A stretch of DNA of 64,000 nucleotides from Croceivirga sp. (GTDB taxonomy: Bacteria > Bacteroidota > Bacteroidia > Flavobacteriales > Flavobacteriaceae), in NCBI GenBank assembly GCA_028281025.1, contig JANQKR010000034.1, forward strand, positions 190,251-254,250. The letters are read 5' to 3'. Position numbers and translations under genes: made by a program. How positions within the stretch are numbered: the stretch's first letter is position 1; each line of letters starts with the position of its first letter. The notes under the pieces are model-generated. The model saw only the letters and a program-made list of their open reading frames with translations. It did no database searches and was not told the origin of the DNA. Below, piece by piece: positions 28,101-35,933 of this stretch.

Positions 28101-28504
28101 TTAAGGGTGGGGCGGTCTATGAGATTATTTTAAACGGACAAAGCTATCGTACCTCCGAGAACAGTATTACGTTGACCCTTTCAAAATCGGTGAATACGTT
28201 ACAGGTCAGGACCGACAGCAACTGTCAGGGTGTTTTTGAGGAAACCATTGTTTTGGAAGGGGCATCCTTGGCTTATCCGAATCCCCTACGTTCTGGGGAA
28301 TTGACAATTGAAATGGGCAAGATGGCCAATGATTCCGTATCCTATGAAATTTTCGGAATCGATGGGCGATTGATTACAAATAAAACCCAAAAGACCACTA
28401 ACGGTAGGCTGACCATTGATATGGGGCAATTGCCCAAAGGACTATATATAATCAATGCCAAGACGGCCAAAAAAACCCATCACTTTAAAATTACAAAACA
28501 ATGA
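25157..28504 (+). CDS. Secreted multidomain GH13 alpha-amylase with T9SS sorting domain
   Basis: A 1115-residue exported enzyme (signal ends near SAQ, residue 20). In order: two Ig/E-set domains (21-220), a CBM48-like domain (235-330, VLFAPGKEFVHVIGDFTNW), and a GH13 barrel with DVVYNH (455-460), FRWD nucleophile Asp533, FEH Glu580 and ESHD Asp650. Next come a thrombospondin-3-like Asp-rich stretch (DLDGDGVPNANDLCP), an Ig/SprB-like region with paired cysteines, and a type A T9SS C-terminal domain (YPNPLRSGELTI to the end). It is thus delivered to the cell surface or medium to start starch breakdown. I start at the ATG 25157 since the signal peptide begins there. Confidence 0.93.
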   Translation: MKLILRYFFFGLGMMVASAQTVSLSPNPFDESQEITVTVSNFNPQTEWGVPNLYLWAWYFDGNGQFAGNPSATGTDFNNSPESARFTNNGDGTYSYSFTPSVFYNDTNISRIGLLVKSQDGSSQTQDFLFDVGTFQLVLNAPTTNTVILEAGETLSIEAIIGQSANFSLLANGIQVDTQNGITTYSNTYVVNENTTFVLEATNGTDTESVTFDALIRPTVTEEPLPLGLLDGINLDPSDPTRATLVLFAPGKEFVHVIGDFTNWSVNDSYLMRKDSSQDRFWLELTGLSPQTNHLFQYLVDLDITIADPYSTTILDEFNDGFIDDTTYPNLPEYPSGSTTQAVTLLRTGDPEFVWSDATLNFEKPKVSDLVVYELLIRDFDELHSFDAVRSRLDYLQDLGINAIELMPVSEFDGNDSWGYNPSYHMALDKYYGTPTAFKQFIEECHNRGMAVILDVVYNHGTGQHPYFRLWNTSGGGTGGVASSENPFFNAEPRHSFNVFNDFNHQSQATQDYVNRTIRYWIEEYRIDGFRWDLTKGFTQNCSANDDGCTNATQPDRIEVLKGYADTQWAMDEDFYVIFEHLGGIQEEEQWANYRLDEGKGILFWNKQTDPYNEATMGYHENGKSNFSGVSYQVKGFDIPAAISYMESHDEERLMFKNLEFGNSEGAYSVTDLDTALERLRTAGAFFFTIPGPKMIWQFGELGYEVSIDENGRTGRKPIRWEYLDNANRTAIYDTWADLIKLKLGEAIFETTDFSMDLGAPTGLKTIHLTDNSASGDAIKYITVIGNFGMVEQAVNPNFQETGTWYDLLEKNNPLVVSNATEPISLAPGEFMVLADSPSEVMMDPNDLDGDGVPNANDLCPNTPLGATVDVSGCAIFTLPANNFTLSTTSESCRNSNNGQITVVAMESLDYTAILSGDATASQSFNDTTLFDNLSAGSYTVCITVAGEADYEQCFDVVITEPEDLSVSSKIDSEGKKATLSLKGGAVYEIILNGQSYRTSENSITLTLSKSVNTLQVRTDSNCQGVFEETIVLEGASLAYPNPLRSGELTIEMGKMANDSVSYEIFGIDGRLITNKTQKTTNGRLTIDMGQLPKGLYIINAKTAKKTHHFKITKQ

Positions 28505-29199
28505 AAGGCGCTAAATACCTATCCCTGATATTGATTTTCCCATTATTGTTGGCCTGTGGCGGAAGTGATGATGGGCCCAGCGATCCGGAGCCCACTCCTG
28601 CCCCCTCCGCAACCACACTGGTTTTTCCCGAAAACAATTCAGAATGTACTGAGGGCACCTTGCTGTCCGATTCTGAAAGCGAGGTCATCTTTCGATGGAA
28701 CATTGCCCAAAACACGGATTCCTACACCGTAAACCTAAGAAACTTAAATACGGATGACGGGCGGCAGATCAATGCCAACACAAACGAATTGGCCATACGA
28801 TTAAATCGGGGCACCCCATATTCGTGGTCTGTGGTTTCCAAAGCCAATGGAACTTCTGAAACTGCCGAAAGTGCCACATGGAGATTTTACAACGCAGGGC
28901 CCGGCATAGAAAATTACTCCCCTTTCCCAGCGGACGATCCATCCCCAAAATCCGGGGCAACCGTCAATTCCGGCAGTCTTACCTTAGGGTGGGCCGGTAG
29001 TGACCTGGACAATGATATCGTTTCTTATGAAGTGTATCTTGATGTAACCAATCCACCTGGAACGCTGGTCGGTACGGTGAGCCAAACTTCATTTGAAACT
29101 ACAATAACGGCTGATACCGTTTACTATTGGAGAGTGATTACCATTGATAGTGAAAACAACCGCTCAAACTCCCAAATATTTCAGTTTAGGTCAAATTAA
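28501..29199 (+). CDS. Small lipoprotein with fibronectin-III-like domains
   Basis: A 232-residue lipoprotein (MKGAKYLSLILIFPLLLAC, Cys19) with an acidic/Pro-rich linker (GGSDDGPSDPEPTPAPS). Two fibronectin type III-like segments follow: LSDSESEVIFRWNIAQNTDSYTV region, and SLTLGWAGSDLDNDIVSYEVY to the end, closing with YYWRVITIDSENNRSNSQIF. It overlaps the GH13 stop by four bases (ATGA), so it is coupled to that enzyme. It may help anchor or bind glycan at the surface, but no catalytic residues are visible and the function is unknown. Confidence 0.75.
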   Translation: MKGAKYLSLILIFPLLLACGGSDDGPSDPEPTPAPSATTLVFPENNSECTEGTLLSDSESEVIFRWNIAQNTDSYTVNLRNLNTDDGRQINANTNELAIRLNRGTPYSWSVVSKANGTSETAESATWRFYNAGPGIENYSPFPADDPSPKSGATVNSGSLTLGWAGSDLDNDIVSYEVYLDVTNPPGTLVGTVSQTSFETTITADTVYYWRVITIDSENNRSNSQIFQFRSN

Positions 29200-29303
29200 G
29201 GATCTTGAGGGTTTAGCCAATCATTTGGATTTGGGTATGGAAATGAATGCATCTCGGTCTTAAAGTGTTCCAATCAAGCGCAATGACCCCTATTGTTGTC
29301 CGC

Positions 29304-30332
29304 TTATACTTGATTTAATGTGGATTCGCGTTCTATGAGTGTCGGTTGCAGGATTTCTGTCCTATAGGTTTCTTCTTCGTTTTCACTTTCAACCTTTTCA
29401 ATCAGCATTTTCGCTGCTGTCTCGCCCATCAGTTCCCCGTGTTGGGCAACAGAAGTAATGCTCGGATTGGCATGTTTTGCCAACAATCCATCGGTAAAAC
29501 CGATTATGGAGATGTCCTTGGGAACGTTCAGCCCTTTTCGTTGGACTACCCGCATACCATAGATGCCAAAGATCTCATTAACACTTAAGATGGCATCCGG
29601 TTCAATTTGATTTAGAAATTCCTCAATTTTTGCTTCATCAATATCCATAAAGGGCAACTTTAGAACCAAGTCCGGGTTGACTTCCAAACCAAAATCCTTT
29701 AGTGCTTTCCTGTAGCCCTTGTTCCTGTTCATACTCACACTAAAAAAGTCTTCCGTAGTAAGCAATGCAATTTTACGACGTCCTTCGTCCAATAGTTTTT
29801 TGGTCGCTACATAAGCTCCCTGAATATCGTCTATCAAGACTTTATCACAATTGATTTCACTGGTGACCCGGTCAAAGAGTACCATGGGAATACCTTGCTC
29901 GGTAACTTCCTTTAAATGGTTAAAGTCCTTTTTTTTCTCGGTTCCCGCCGAAAGTGACATTATAAAACCATCTATACTCCCATTGGCCAACATTTCCATA
30001 TTGATGACTTCTTTATCAAAGGACTCGTCGGATAGGCAGACGATCACATTGTACCCCTTGGCATTGGCATAATTTTCAATGCCCCTAATGACCGTGGTAA
30101 AAAAGTGATGGACAATATCTGGAATGATGACCCCAATGTTTTTGGTTCTCTTGTTTTTTAAACTAATGGCAATATTATTGGGTTTGTAATTGTAAAGTTT
30201 GGCAAAGGCCTGGATCTTTTCCTTGGTATCCCTACTGATCTCCTCACTATTTTTCAATGCCTTGGATACCGTGGAGATGGAAACATCCAATTCCTTTGCA
30301 ATATGTTTTAGAGTGATTTTTTGCTTCAACAT
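29304..30332 (-). CDS. LacI-family regulator paralogous to the maltodextrin one
   Basis: A 342-residue regulator with the helix-turn-helix LKHIAKELDVSISTVSKAL and a sugar-binding-protein-like effector domain. It is similar along its whole length to the regulator at 16044-17084 (shared HHFF, DKEVINMEM, GIPMVLFDRV and CDKVL blocks). The start is the ATG at 30330-30332; the frame runs three codons further to a TTG. It is divergent from the second susC, 351 bases away, with a good operator-like palindrome between them, and most likely controls that SusCD pair. Differences in the effector domain suggest a different inducer. Confidence 0.88.
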   Translation of the reverse strand: MLKQKITLKHIAKELDVSISTVSKALKNSEEISRDTKEKIQAFAKLYNYKPNNIAISLKNKRTKNIGVIIPDIVHHFFTTVIRGIENYANAKGYNVIVCLSDESFDKEVINMEMLANGSIDGFIMSLSAGTEKKKDFNHLKEVTEQGIPMVLFDRVTSEINCDKVLIDDIQGAYVATKKLLDEGRRKIALLTTEDFFSVSMNRNKGYRKALKDFGLEVNPDLVLKLPFMDIDEAKIEEFLNQIEPDAILSVNEIFGIYGMRVVQRKGLNVPKDISIIGFTDGLLAKHANPSITSVAQHGELMGETAAKMLIEKVESENEEETYRTEILQPTLIERESTLNQV

Positions 30333-30683
30333 ATACCTCAATTCTTAAATTTTTGAAAATAGTGATATTCCATTAGTGTTAAAAATTTAGCGTAAATCCT
30401 GACAGATAAGGATTACGGATTTCCCCATTATACCATATCCATTTGGGAGGTAAAAGGATTTAATTTGTCCAGATTTTTGTTAAAGTTCATATTTTTCGCT
30501 AGTTTGAATTGCGAATTACATAGTTTAGAGTGTGTTGAATTGAAATACCCCAACAATTGCAAAGTTATCAACACGAAACCGTTTTCGTCTTTTTTGCATC
30601 CTTTGGTTAAAGTCAATTTAACACATTTTTTACATATGTTTAACTCTTGAATTTAAATTAACTAAACTTAAAACAAATTATTT
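30333..30683. promoter_or_regulatory. 351-base divergent regulatory region
   Basis: The gap between the second lacI and second susC is AT-rich and holds both promoters. Besides the operator listed separately, it contains AATCC-tgacagataa-GGATT near 30397 and a 7-of-8 match to the -7 box (TATGTTTA, 30635-30642). No TTTG lies at the normal distance from that match. No open frame on either strand looks like a gene. Confidence 0.4.
30573..30588. promoter_or_regulatory. LacI-type operator before the second susC
   Basis: ACGAAACCGTTTTCGT is a 16-base palindrome with one mismatched pair and a central CG. It fits the general LacI-family form GAAAnCGnTTTC exactly at 30575-30586. It lies about 95 bases upstream of the susC ATG and is the best candidate site for the adjacent LacI regulator. 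Confidence 0.6.
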
Positions 30684-33600
30684 ATGAAGATTACGCTACT
30701 TAAAAGCCTGCTGCTTTTGGGCGCCTTTGTGTGCTTTGGAGCAGTCCAGGCGCAGACGGTAACGGGTACGGTTTCAGACGCAAGTGGCCCCCTGCCAGGG
30801 GCTAGTGTTGTCGTGAAAGGTACCACAAATGGTACCCAAACCGATTTTGATGGTAACTATACCCTGGATGGTGTGGACAGCAACGCCACTTTGGTATTCA
30901 GTTACATTGGCTATGCTACACAGGAAGTGGCAGTTAACGGTCAAACAACAATCTCCGTAACCTTACAGGAAGATGCGCAAGCACTGGATGAGGTAGTCAT
31001 CATTGGTTATGGCCAAACTACCGTTAAAGATGCAACTGGCGCTGTAGCTTCGGTAACATCAGAAGACTTCAATGGGGGTGTGATTGCCTCACCTGAACAA
31101 TTGATTCAAGGTAAGACCGCAGGGGTCCAGATTACACAAAGTAGTGGTGAGCCAGGTGCTGGAATTGCCCTAAGAATTAGAGGTGCAGGTTCTGTTCGGG
31201 CCAACAATAGCCCCTTATTCGTTGTAGATGGTATTCCCTTGTCCAACGAAGCTGTTACAGCAGACGGTTCGGATGTTGGGGCAGGTACAGGCGGTGCTCG
31301 AAATCCATTGAATTTCTTGAATCCCAATGACATTGAAAGTATGAGTATCCTAAAAGATGCTTCTGCCACAGCGATATACGGTTCCAGAGGTGCCAATGGT
31401 GTGGTTATCATTACAACCAAATCCGGAAAGGGAGGTGGCAATCAAGGCACTTTCAGTTTTTCCTCCAATCTAAGCATCTCAACGGTTGCTGAAACCCTCG
31501 ACCTTCTGTCTGCAGATGAATTTAGAGAAAGGGGAGGTGCAGACTTGGGCGGTAGTACCGATTGGCAAGATTTCATTTTCAGGACCGCAGCTTCAACAGA
31601 CAACAATTTCTCATATGCTCGGAATTACGGTAAAGGTAATATTAGGGCCACATTTGGGTATGCGAAACAATTCGGTATAATTGAAGATACGGATTTGGAA
31701 AGGGTAACAGGTCGAATCAATGCGAATCACCGTTTCTTTGATGATAAGTTAAGGGTAGGTATCCAAGCGAGCATATCAAGAATTAATGACAATGCTCCGT
31801 TCATAAGTAGAACTTCCGGTAGTACGGGAGATTTATTGTCCGCAGCCTATTATTCCAATCCTACTCTTACTGCAAACCCAAGTCTTGATGTTGCCCCAGA
31901 TAGAAACCCTGCGAATCTTTTGACCTTTTATGAAGATATCACCAACACTGATAGGTTTTTAGGAAATCTTTCCCTTGATTATACCTTTACAGATGAGCTT
32001 TCGGCTAAATTGAACCTCGGTCTAGACATTTCAGACTCACAACGGGGACAGGCTGTTGGTCCTCAAATATTAGGTTTTGACAATGGGGCTCCCAATAACG
32101 GTCGTGCAGCAGTAAGTAATCTGGATACGGAAAACAAATTGATAGAACTTACAGTGAATTACAAAAAAGATTTTGGCAATGTTCGTCTTGATGCCTTGGC
32201 AGGTTATTCCTTCCAAGACTTCAACAGAAGGGGCAGCGATTTAACCGGATTCGGTTATGGCACCAGTAATCTAAATGAGATTATAGACCTTACCCATCAG
32301 GCTTTCTTGGATACACAGGGAAACGTAGGCTCCTTTCAATCTTATGCCATTGGACAGATCATTGGTGGCCCAGCTGATACCCGACAACTTTCCGTAGCCA
32401 GTCTTTTTCCCCGTGAGGTGAGGACATTGGATGCTCCAACTATCCCAATTTCCGCTTTTACGGTAGACACTTTTGATAATACGGATGAATTGCAATCGTT
32501 TTTTGCTAGGGCCAATGTGACCATAAACGACAAGTATTTGTTTACTGCAACTATGAGGGCGGATGGTTCCACAAGGTTTGGGGAAAACAACAGATATGGT
32601 TACTTTCCTTCAGCAGCATTTGCCTGGCAATTGAACCAAGAGGATTTTATAAGCGAAGAAACGTTCTCTACCCTCAAATTAAGGTTGAACTGGGGTATTA
32701 CCGGTAACCAAGATGGTTTGGGCTATGGAAATTTTGCTTTAAGGCAAAGATATATTCAAAGTGACCGTATTTCCGGATATCGTATCGAAAATGACGGTAG
32801 TATACGACTTCCTGGATTGGAAAGTGTAGCCTTTGAAAACCCAGATCTGCAATGGGAAGAAAACACACAGTATGGCTTGGGTATCGATTTTGGTTTTGCC
32901 AATGACAGACTTACGGGTACTATCGATCTTTATCGCAAAGAAACAAGGGACTTTCTTTTGCAGACACCACCTCTTCAAGGATCCAATGCACCATTTGCCT
33001 TTGGTAATGTAGATGGTGTTATCATAAATCAAGGGATAGAGTTTGGTTTGGATTATGATATTATTCAAACTGCAGATTTAGTTTGGAACGCCAATTTCAA
33101 TGTGGCTTATAATGATAACGAGCTGACCGATTATGACGGTGTTCCAATTCAGGCCGGACAATTGTATGGGCCAGGGCTTTCAGATGCTACATCGCAGATT
33201 ATAGCAGATGGACAATCATTATTCACCTATTTTTTACGGAATGTTGATGAGAATAATGTTGTGGACGCCGACCCTTCAATACAAGACAAATCAGGGCTTC
33301 CTGACATTACGGCAGGCTTTTCAACCGATGTTTCCTATAAAAATTGGAGCGCATCCATGTTCTTTTCGGGACAATTTGGCCATTATGTGTACAACAATAC
33401 ACAGAATGCGCTTTTTGCACTTCCTCAAATTGGTAGTAGAAACAACTTGAAAAGTGTTGTCGATAATGGAGTTACGCTTTCAAACACCAATCCAAGTACC
33501 GCCTTCTTGGAAAAAGGAGACTTTATTCGTCTCCAATCTGCGACTGTTGCCTACAATGTTCCATTGAATGGGAATGGGACGCTGAAAAGTTTAAGATTGA

Positions 33601-33761
33601 GTGTAAATGGTCAAAATCTTTTTTTAATAACAGATTACAGCGGTATAGACCCCGAGGTGAGTACCTCAGATGCTCCTGATGGCTTTCCCTCTACATCAAT
33701 CGATTATCTACAATATCCTAGGCCCAGGACTTTTACATTTGGGCTAAATGCTACTTTTTAA
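30684..33761 (+). CDS. Second SusC-type TonB-dependent receptor
   Basis: A 1025-residue outer-membrane importer. Order: signal peptide ending AVQAQ; carboxypeptidase-like regulatory domain (VTGTVSDASGPLPGASVVVKG, TDFDGNYTLDG); LDEVVIIGYGQTTVKDATGAV; plug with NPNDIESMSILKDASATAIYGSRGANGVVIITTKSG; and a barrel ending PRPRTFTFGLNATF. The ATG at 30684 directly precedes the signal peptide. It shares long identical stretches with the first SusC and so is a paralogue, but it has no CAZyme genes beside it, and its substrate is unknown. Its SusD partner follows after 11 bases. The A-run of 11 between them (33760-33770) lies after the stop codon. Confidence 0.94.
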   Translation: MKITLLKSLLLLGAFVCFGAVQAQTVTGTVSDASGPLPGASVVVKGTTNGTQTDFDGNYTLDGVDSNATLVFSYIGYATQEVAVNGQTTISVTLQEDAQALDEVVIIGYGQTTVKDATGAVASVTSEDFNGGVIASPEQLIQGKTAGVQITQSSGEPGAGIALRIRGAGSVRANNSPLFVVDGIPLSNEAVTADGSDVGAGTGGARNPLNFLNPNDIESMSILKDASATAIYGSRGANGVVIITTKSGKGGGNQGTFSFSSNLSISTVAETLDLLSADEFRERGGADLGGSTDWQDFIFRTAASTDNNFSYARNYGKGNIRATFGYAKQFGIIEDTDLERVTGRINANHRFFDDKLRVGIQASISRINDNAPFISRTSGSTGDLLSAAYYSNPTLTANPSLDVAPDRNPANLLTFYEDITNTDRFLGNLSLDYTFTDELSAKLNLGLDISDSQRGQAVGPQILGFDNGAPNNGRAAVSNLDTENKLIELTVNYKKDFGNVRLDALAGYSFQDFNRRGSDLTGFGYGTSNLNEIIDLTHQAFLDTQGNVGSFQSYAIGQIIGGPADTRQLSVASLFPREVRTLDAPTIPISAFTVDTFDNTDELQSFFARANVTINDKYLFTATMRADGSTRFGENNRYGYFPSAAFAWQLNQEDFISEETFSTLKLRLNWGITGNQDGLGYGNFALRQRYIQSDRISGYRIENDGSIRLPGLESVAFENPDLQWEENTQYGLGIDFGFANDRLTGTIDLYRKETRDFLLQTPPLQGSNAPFAFGNVDGVIINQGIEFGLDYDIIQTADLVWNANFNVAYNDNELTDYDGVPIQAGQLYGPGLSDATSQIIADGQSLFTYFLRNVDENNVVDADPSIQDKSGLPDITAGFSTDVSYKNWSASMFFSGQFGHYVYNNTQNALFALPQIGSRNNLKSVVDNGVTLSNTNPSTAFLEKGDFIRLQSATVAYNVPLNGNGTLKSLRLSVNGQNLFLITDYSGIDPEVSTSDAPDGFPSTSIDYLQYPRPRTFTFGLNATF

Positions 33762-33772
33762 AAAAAAAAATT

Positions 33773-35383
33773 ATGAAAAACAGGATTAATCATTTTTTAA
33801 CGGCCTTTACCGTTCTAGCGGTACTTGGTTCTTGCACCGATCTAGAGATTGAAGAAACGGATTCAATCATTAGTGAGGATAGATTCGACGGGGTGGCAGA
33901 TGTTCAAGGTGCTGTCACCAATCTTGCCAATATCATCGCAGGCGGTGATCTTGGAAGTCAAACTGGTCTTTTTGCGCTTAACGAAGTAAGTTCAGACGAA
34001 TATATTGTACCTACTAGAGGAACAGACTGGGGTGATAACGGCAGGTGGCTCTCCATGCACAGGCATACTTGGAATGCCGAGCTTTCTGATATTGTAAATG
34101 CATGGCAACAACTGAATAGTATCGTCTTTAATGCCTCAAGGGCTATTGATGCGAAGAGTGTGGAAACTACCAGTGGCGATGTTAATGAGCTAAAAGCTGA
34201 AGCACGTTTTTATCGTGCTTGGGCCATGCATTGGATTTTGGACATGTGGCGGCAAGTACCCTTTAGGGATATCAACCTGCCCAACACTGAAATACCAGTA
34301 GCATTGACACCACAAGCAGCCTTAGATACCATAACTGCAGATTTAAACGCAGCATTACAGGTTCTCCCAACAGTAACTGCCAGTGACGATATCGAAAGAA
34401 AATCCACACCAACAAAAGCTGCAGCTAATCTTTTATTGGCCAGAGTCCATTTAAATAAACATGTTTACTTGGATTCTTCACCCAACTCTGCTGATATGCA
34501 AGTTGTAATCGATGCCGTTGATGCCATTGAAGTTGATGGTTATACGCTAGCAGCGCCAGGTGATTTCTTTGATATTTTTAGACCTAGCAATGATGTGGAA
34601 ACCATTTGGTGGACACAATCCGATGCAGGGCCAAGAATTTGGCATACCCTGCACTATAACCTAAATTCACCTGGTAATGCAGGTGGTGGTTGGAATGGCT
34701 TCTCAACACTAGCTGAGTTCTATGACCTTTTTGAGGGGGATATCGAGGAAAATTATGGTGCCGAAGGTAATCCATTAAATAATCAGGAAGAACGTAGAGG
34801 ATGGGTGCCCAATGCTGAAACCGCAAATGATGAAAATCTAGGCATCGGTCTAGGTTTTCTAATCAATCAACAGTACGAGCAAGATGGCACACCTCTGAAT
34901 GCAAGGGAAAATGTAGGAGGGGTTCCATTAATTTTTACGAGAGAAGTTGAACAGCCCGAGTATATTGCCCCTGGAGACAACGCTGACTTAGAAACTTCTG
35001 GAACTAGAATGACTAAATACCACCCTAACGAAGAAGGTGGGGATAGAAGGACACATGTCCTAAGATATCGTTTTGGTGATGCCTTTTTGATGAAAGCTGA
35101 GGCCATGTGGAGAATGGGTGGCGATCCAACTGTAATGATCAATGAGTTAAGAACCACACGGGGTGCTGCGGTCCTGGGTACGGTTGGAGAAGCCGATCTA
35201 TTGGCGGAAAGAGGCAGGGAATTGTACCAAGAAATGGTAAGAAGACAAGACCTGATTCGTTTTGACCAATACCTAAGAGCTTGGAACCTCAAAGAGGCGG
35301 GAAGCGACCATTTGAAAATTTTTCCGATTCCACTTGCCGATGCCTTAGGCAATCCAAATTTGACCCAAAATCCTGGATATTAA
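33773..35383 (+). CDS. Second SusD/RagB lipoprotein
   Basis: A 536-residue lipoprotein (signal MKNRINHFLTAFTVLAVLGSC, Cys21). The SusD pattern is visible in AEARFYRAWAMHWILDMWRQVPF, AAANLLLARVHLNKHVY and GDAFLMKAEAMWRMGG. The C-terminal block ERGRELYQEMVRRQDLIRFD, ending with IFPIPLADALGNPNLTQNPGY, completes it. It partners the preceding SusC. A strong terminator 25 bases after its stop shows that this transcript ends here, so the SusCD pair forms a two-gene operon separate from the VCBS operon downstream. Confidence 0.93.
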   Translation: MKNRINHFLTAFTVLAVLGSCTDLEIEETDSIISEDRFDGVADVQGAVTNLANIIAGGDLGSQTGLFALNEVSSDEYIVPTRGTDWGDNGRWLSMHRHTWNAELSDIVNAWQQLNSIVFNASRAIDAKSVETTSGDVNELKAEARFYRAWAMHWILDMWRQVPFRDINLPNTEIPVALTPQAALDTITADLNAALQVLPTVTASDDIERKSTPTKAAANLLLARVHLNKHVYLDSSPNSADMQVVIDAVDAIEVDGYTLAAPGDFFDIFRPSNDVETIWWTQSDAGPRIWHTLHYNLNSPGNAGGGWNGFSTLAEFYDLFEGDIEENYGAEGNPLNNQEERRGWVPNAETANDENLGIGLGFLINQQYEQDGTPLNARENVGGVPLIFTREVEQPEYIAPGDNADLETSGTRMTKYHPNEEGGDRRTHVLRYRFGDAFLMKAEAMWRMGGDPTVMINELRTTRGAAVLGTVGEADLLAERGRELYQEMVRRQDLIRFDQYLRAWNLKEAGSDHLKIFPIPLADALGNPNLTQNPGY

Positions 35384-35408
35384 AAGGAAATTTTGTTTTA
35401 ACAAGAGT

Positions 35409-35438
35409 AAAAACCCGTTCAATGAGCGGGTTTTTTCT
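35409..35438 (+). terminator. Intrinsic terminator of the second susCD operon
   Basis: AAAAACCCGTTC pairs with GAGCGGGTTTTT (one G-T wobble) around a 3-base loop, and the T-run continues to 35436. It is the strongest terminator in the window and lies 25 bases after the susD stop. Confidence 0.88.
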
Positions 35439-35802
35439 TTTGCCATTTTCCCTGTCCCCATTCATAATCCAGGTGATAACGCTTGTCTTATCAACTGGCC
35501 AACAAATTTTAACCATACGTACTTTGGACCATGTGACCCTATCCGCTCTTGTCAAAATATCCTTAGTAGACATATTTGGTAAGCCGCATTAGTTTTTCAT
35601 TATCAATTCCGATAGGGAAGTTTATTTATATTGCCAGTCGATAATTCGTATTCTAAAATGATAGTTTAAGAAATACATAACCCTTACCGCCTTTTCCCTG
35701 ATTGGAAGAGTTGTAAATGGTTACGGACAAATATCAAGTTGGAAAAGCAAAAAAACTTCTAAATCTAAAGTCTTACTAAATCCACAAAAGTGTGTTATAC
35801 CA

Positions 35803-35810
35803 TATCTTTG
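35803..35810 (+). promoter_or_regulatory. Bacteroidota -7 box before the VCBS operon
   Basis: TATCTTTG fully matches TAnnTTTG, 123 bases upstream of the chosen ATG. No clear -33 TTTG is seen at normal spacing. It is the only full match in the gap. Confidence 0.35.
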
Positions 35811-35933
35811 AGGTTTTATATGTAGCATTACAATTATCCAAATTCACTCATACAAGTGAAATTTGAGGAGCGTATAAGACTTCCCTTTTTTGAATTCCAA
35901 TACTATAAATACAATCAATTTTTAAGTATAAAA

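Larger units (their letters stand above)
35384..35933. promoter_or_regulatory. 550-base intergenic region before the VCBS operon
   Basis: This gap holds the susCD terminator (35409-35438) and a -7 promoter box (35803-35810). It also has a dyad TGATAA-cgcttgtc-TTATCA at 35474-35493, flanked by AG/CT. The rest is AT-rich, and no convincing gene or small RNA could be recognised. Confidence 0.4.

Noticed and set aside
29200..29303. A terminator between the lipoprotein gene and the second lacI
   Set aside because: A partial stem (AAGCG/CGCTT with inner CAAT/ATTG) exists, but it overlaps the lacI stop region and has no T-run.
33760..33770. Run of 11 A residues between the second susC and susD as a frameshift or slippage site
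   Set aside because: It lies after the susC stop codon and before the susD ATG; both frames are intact.
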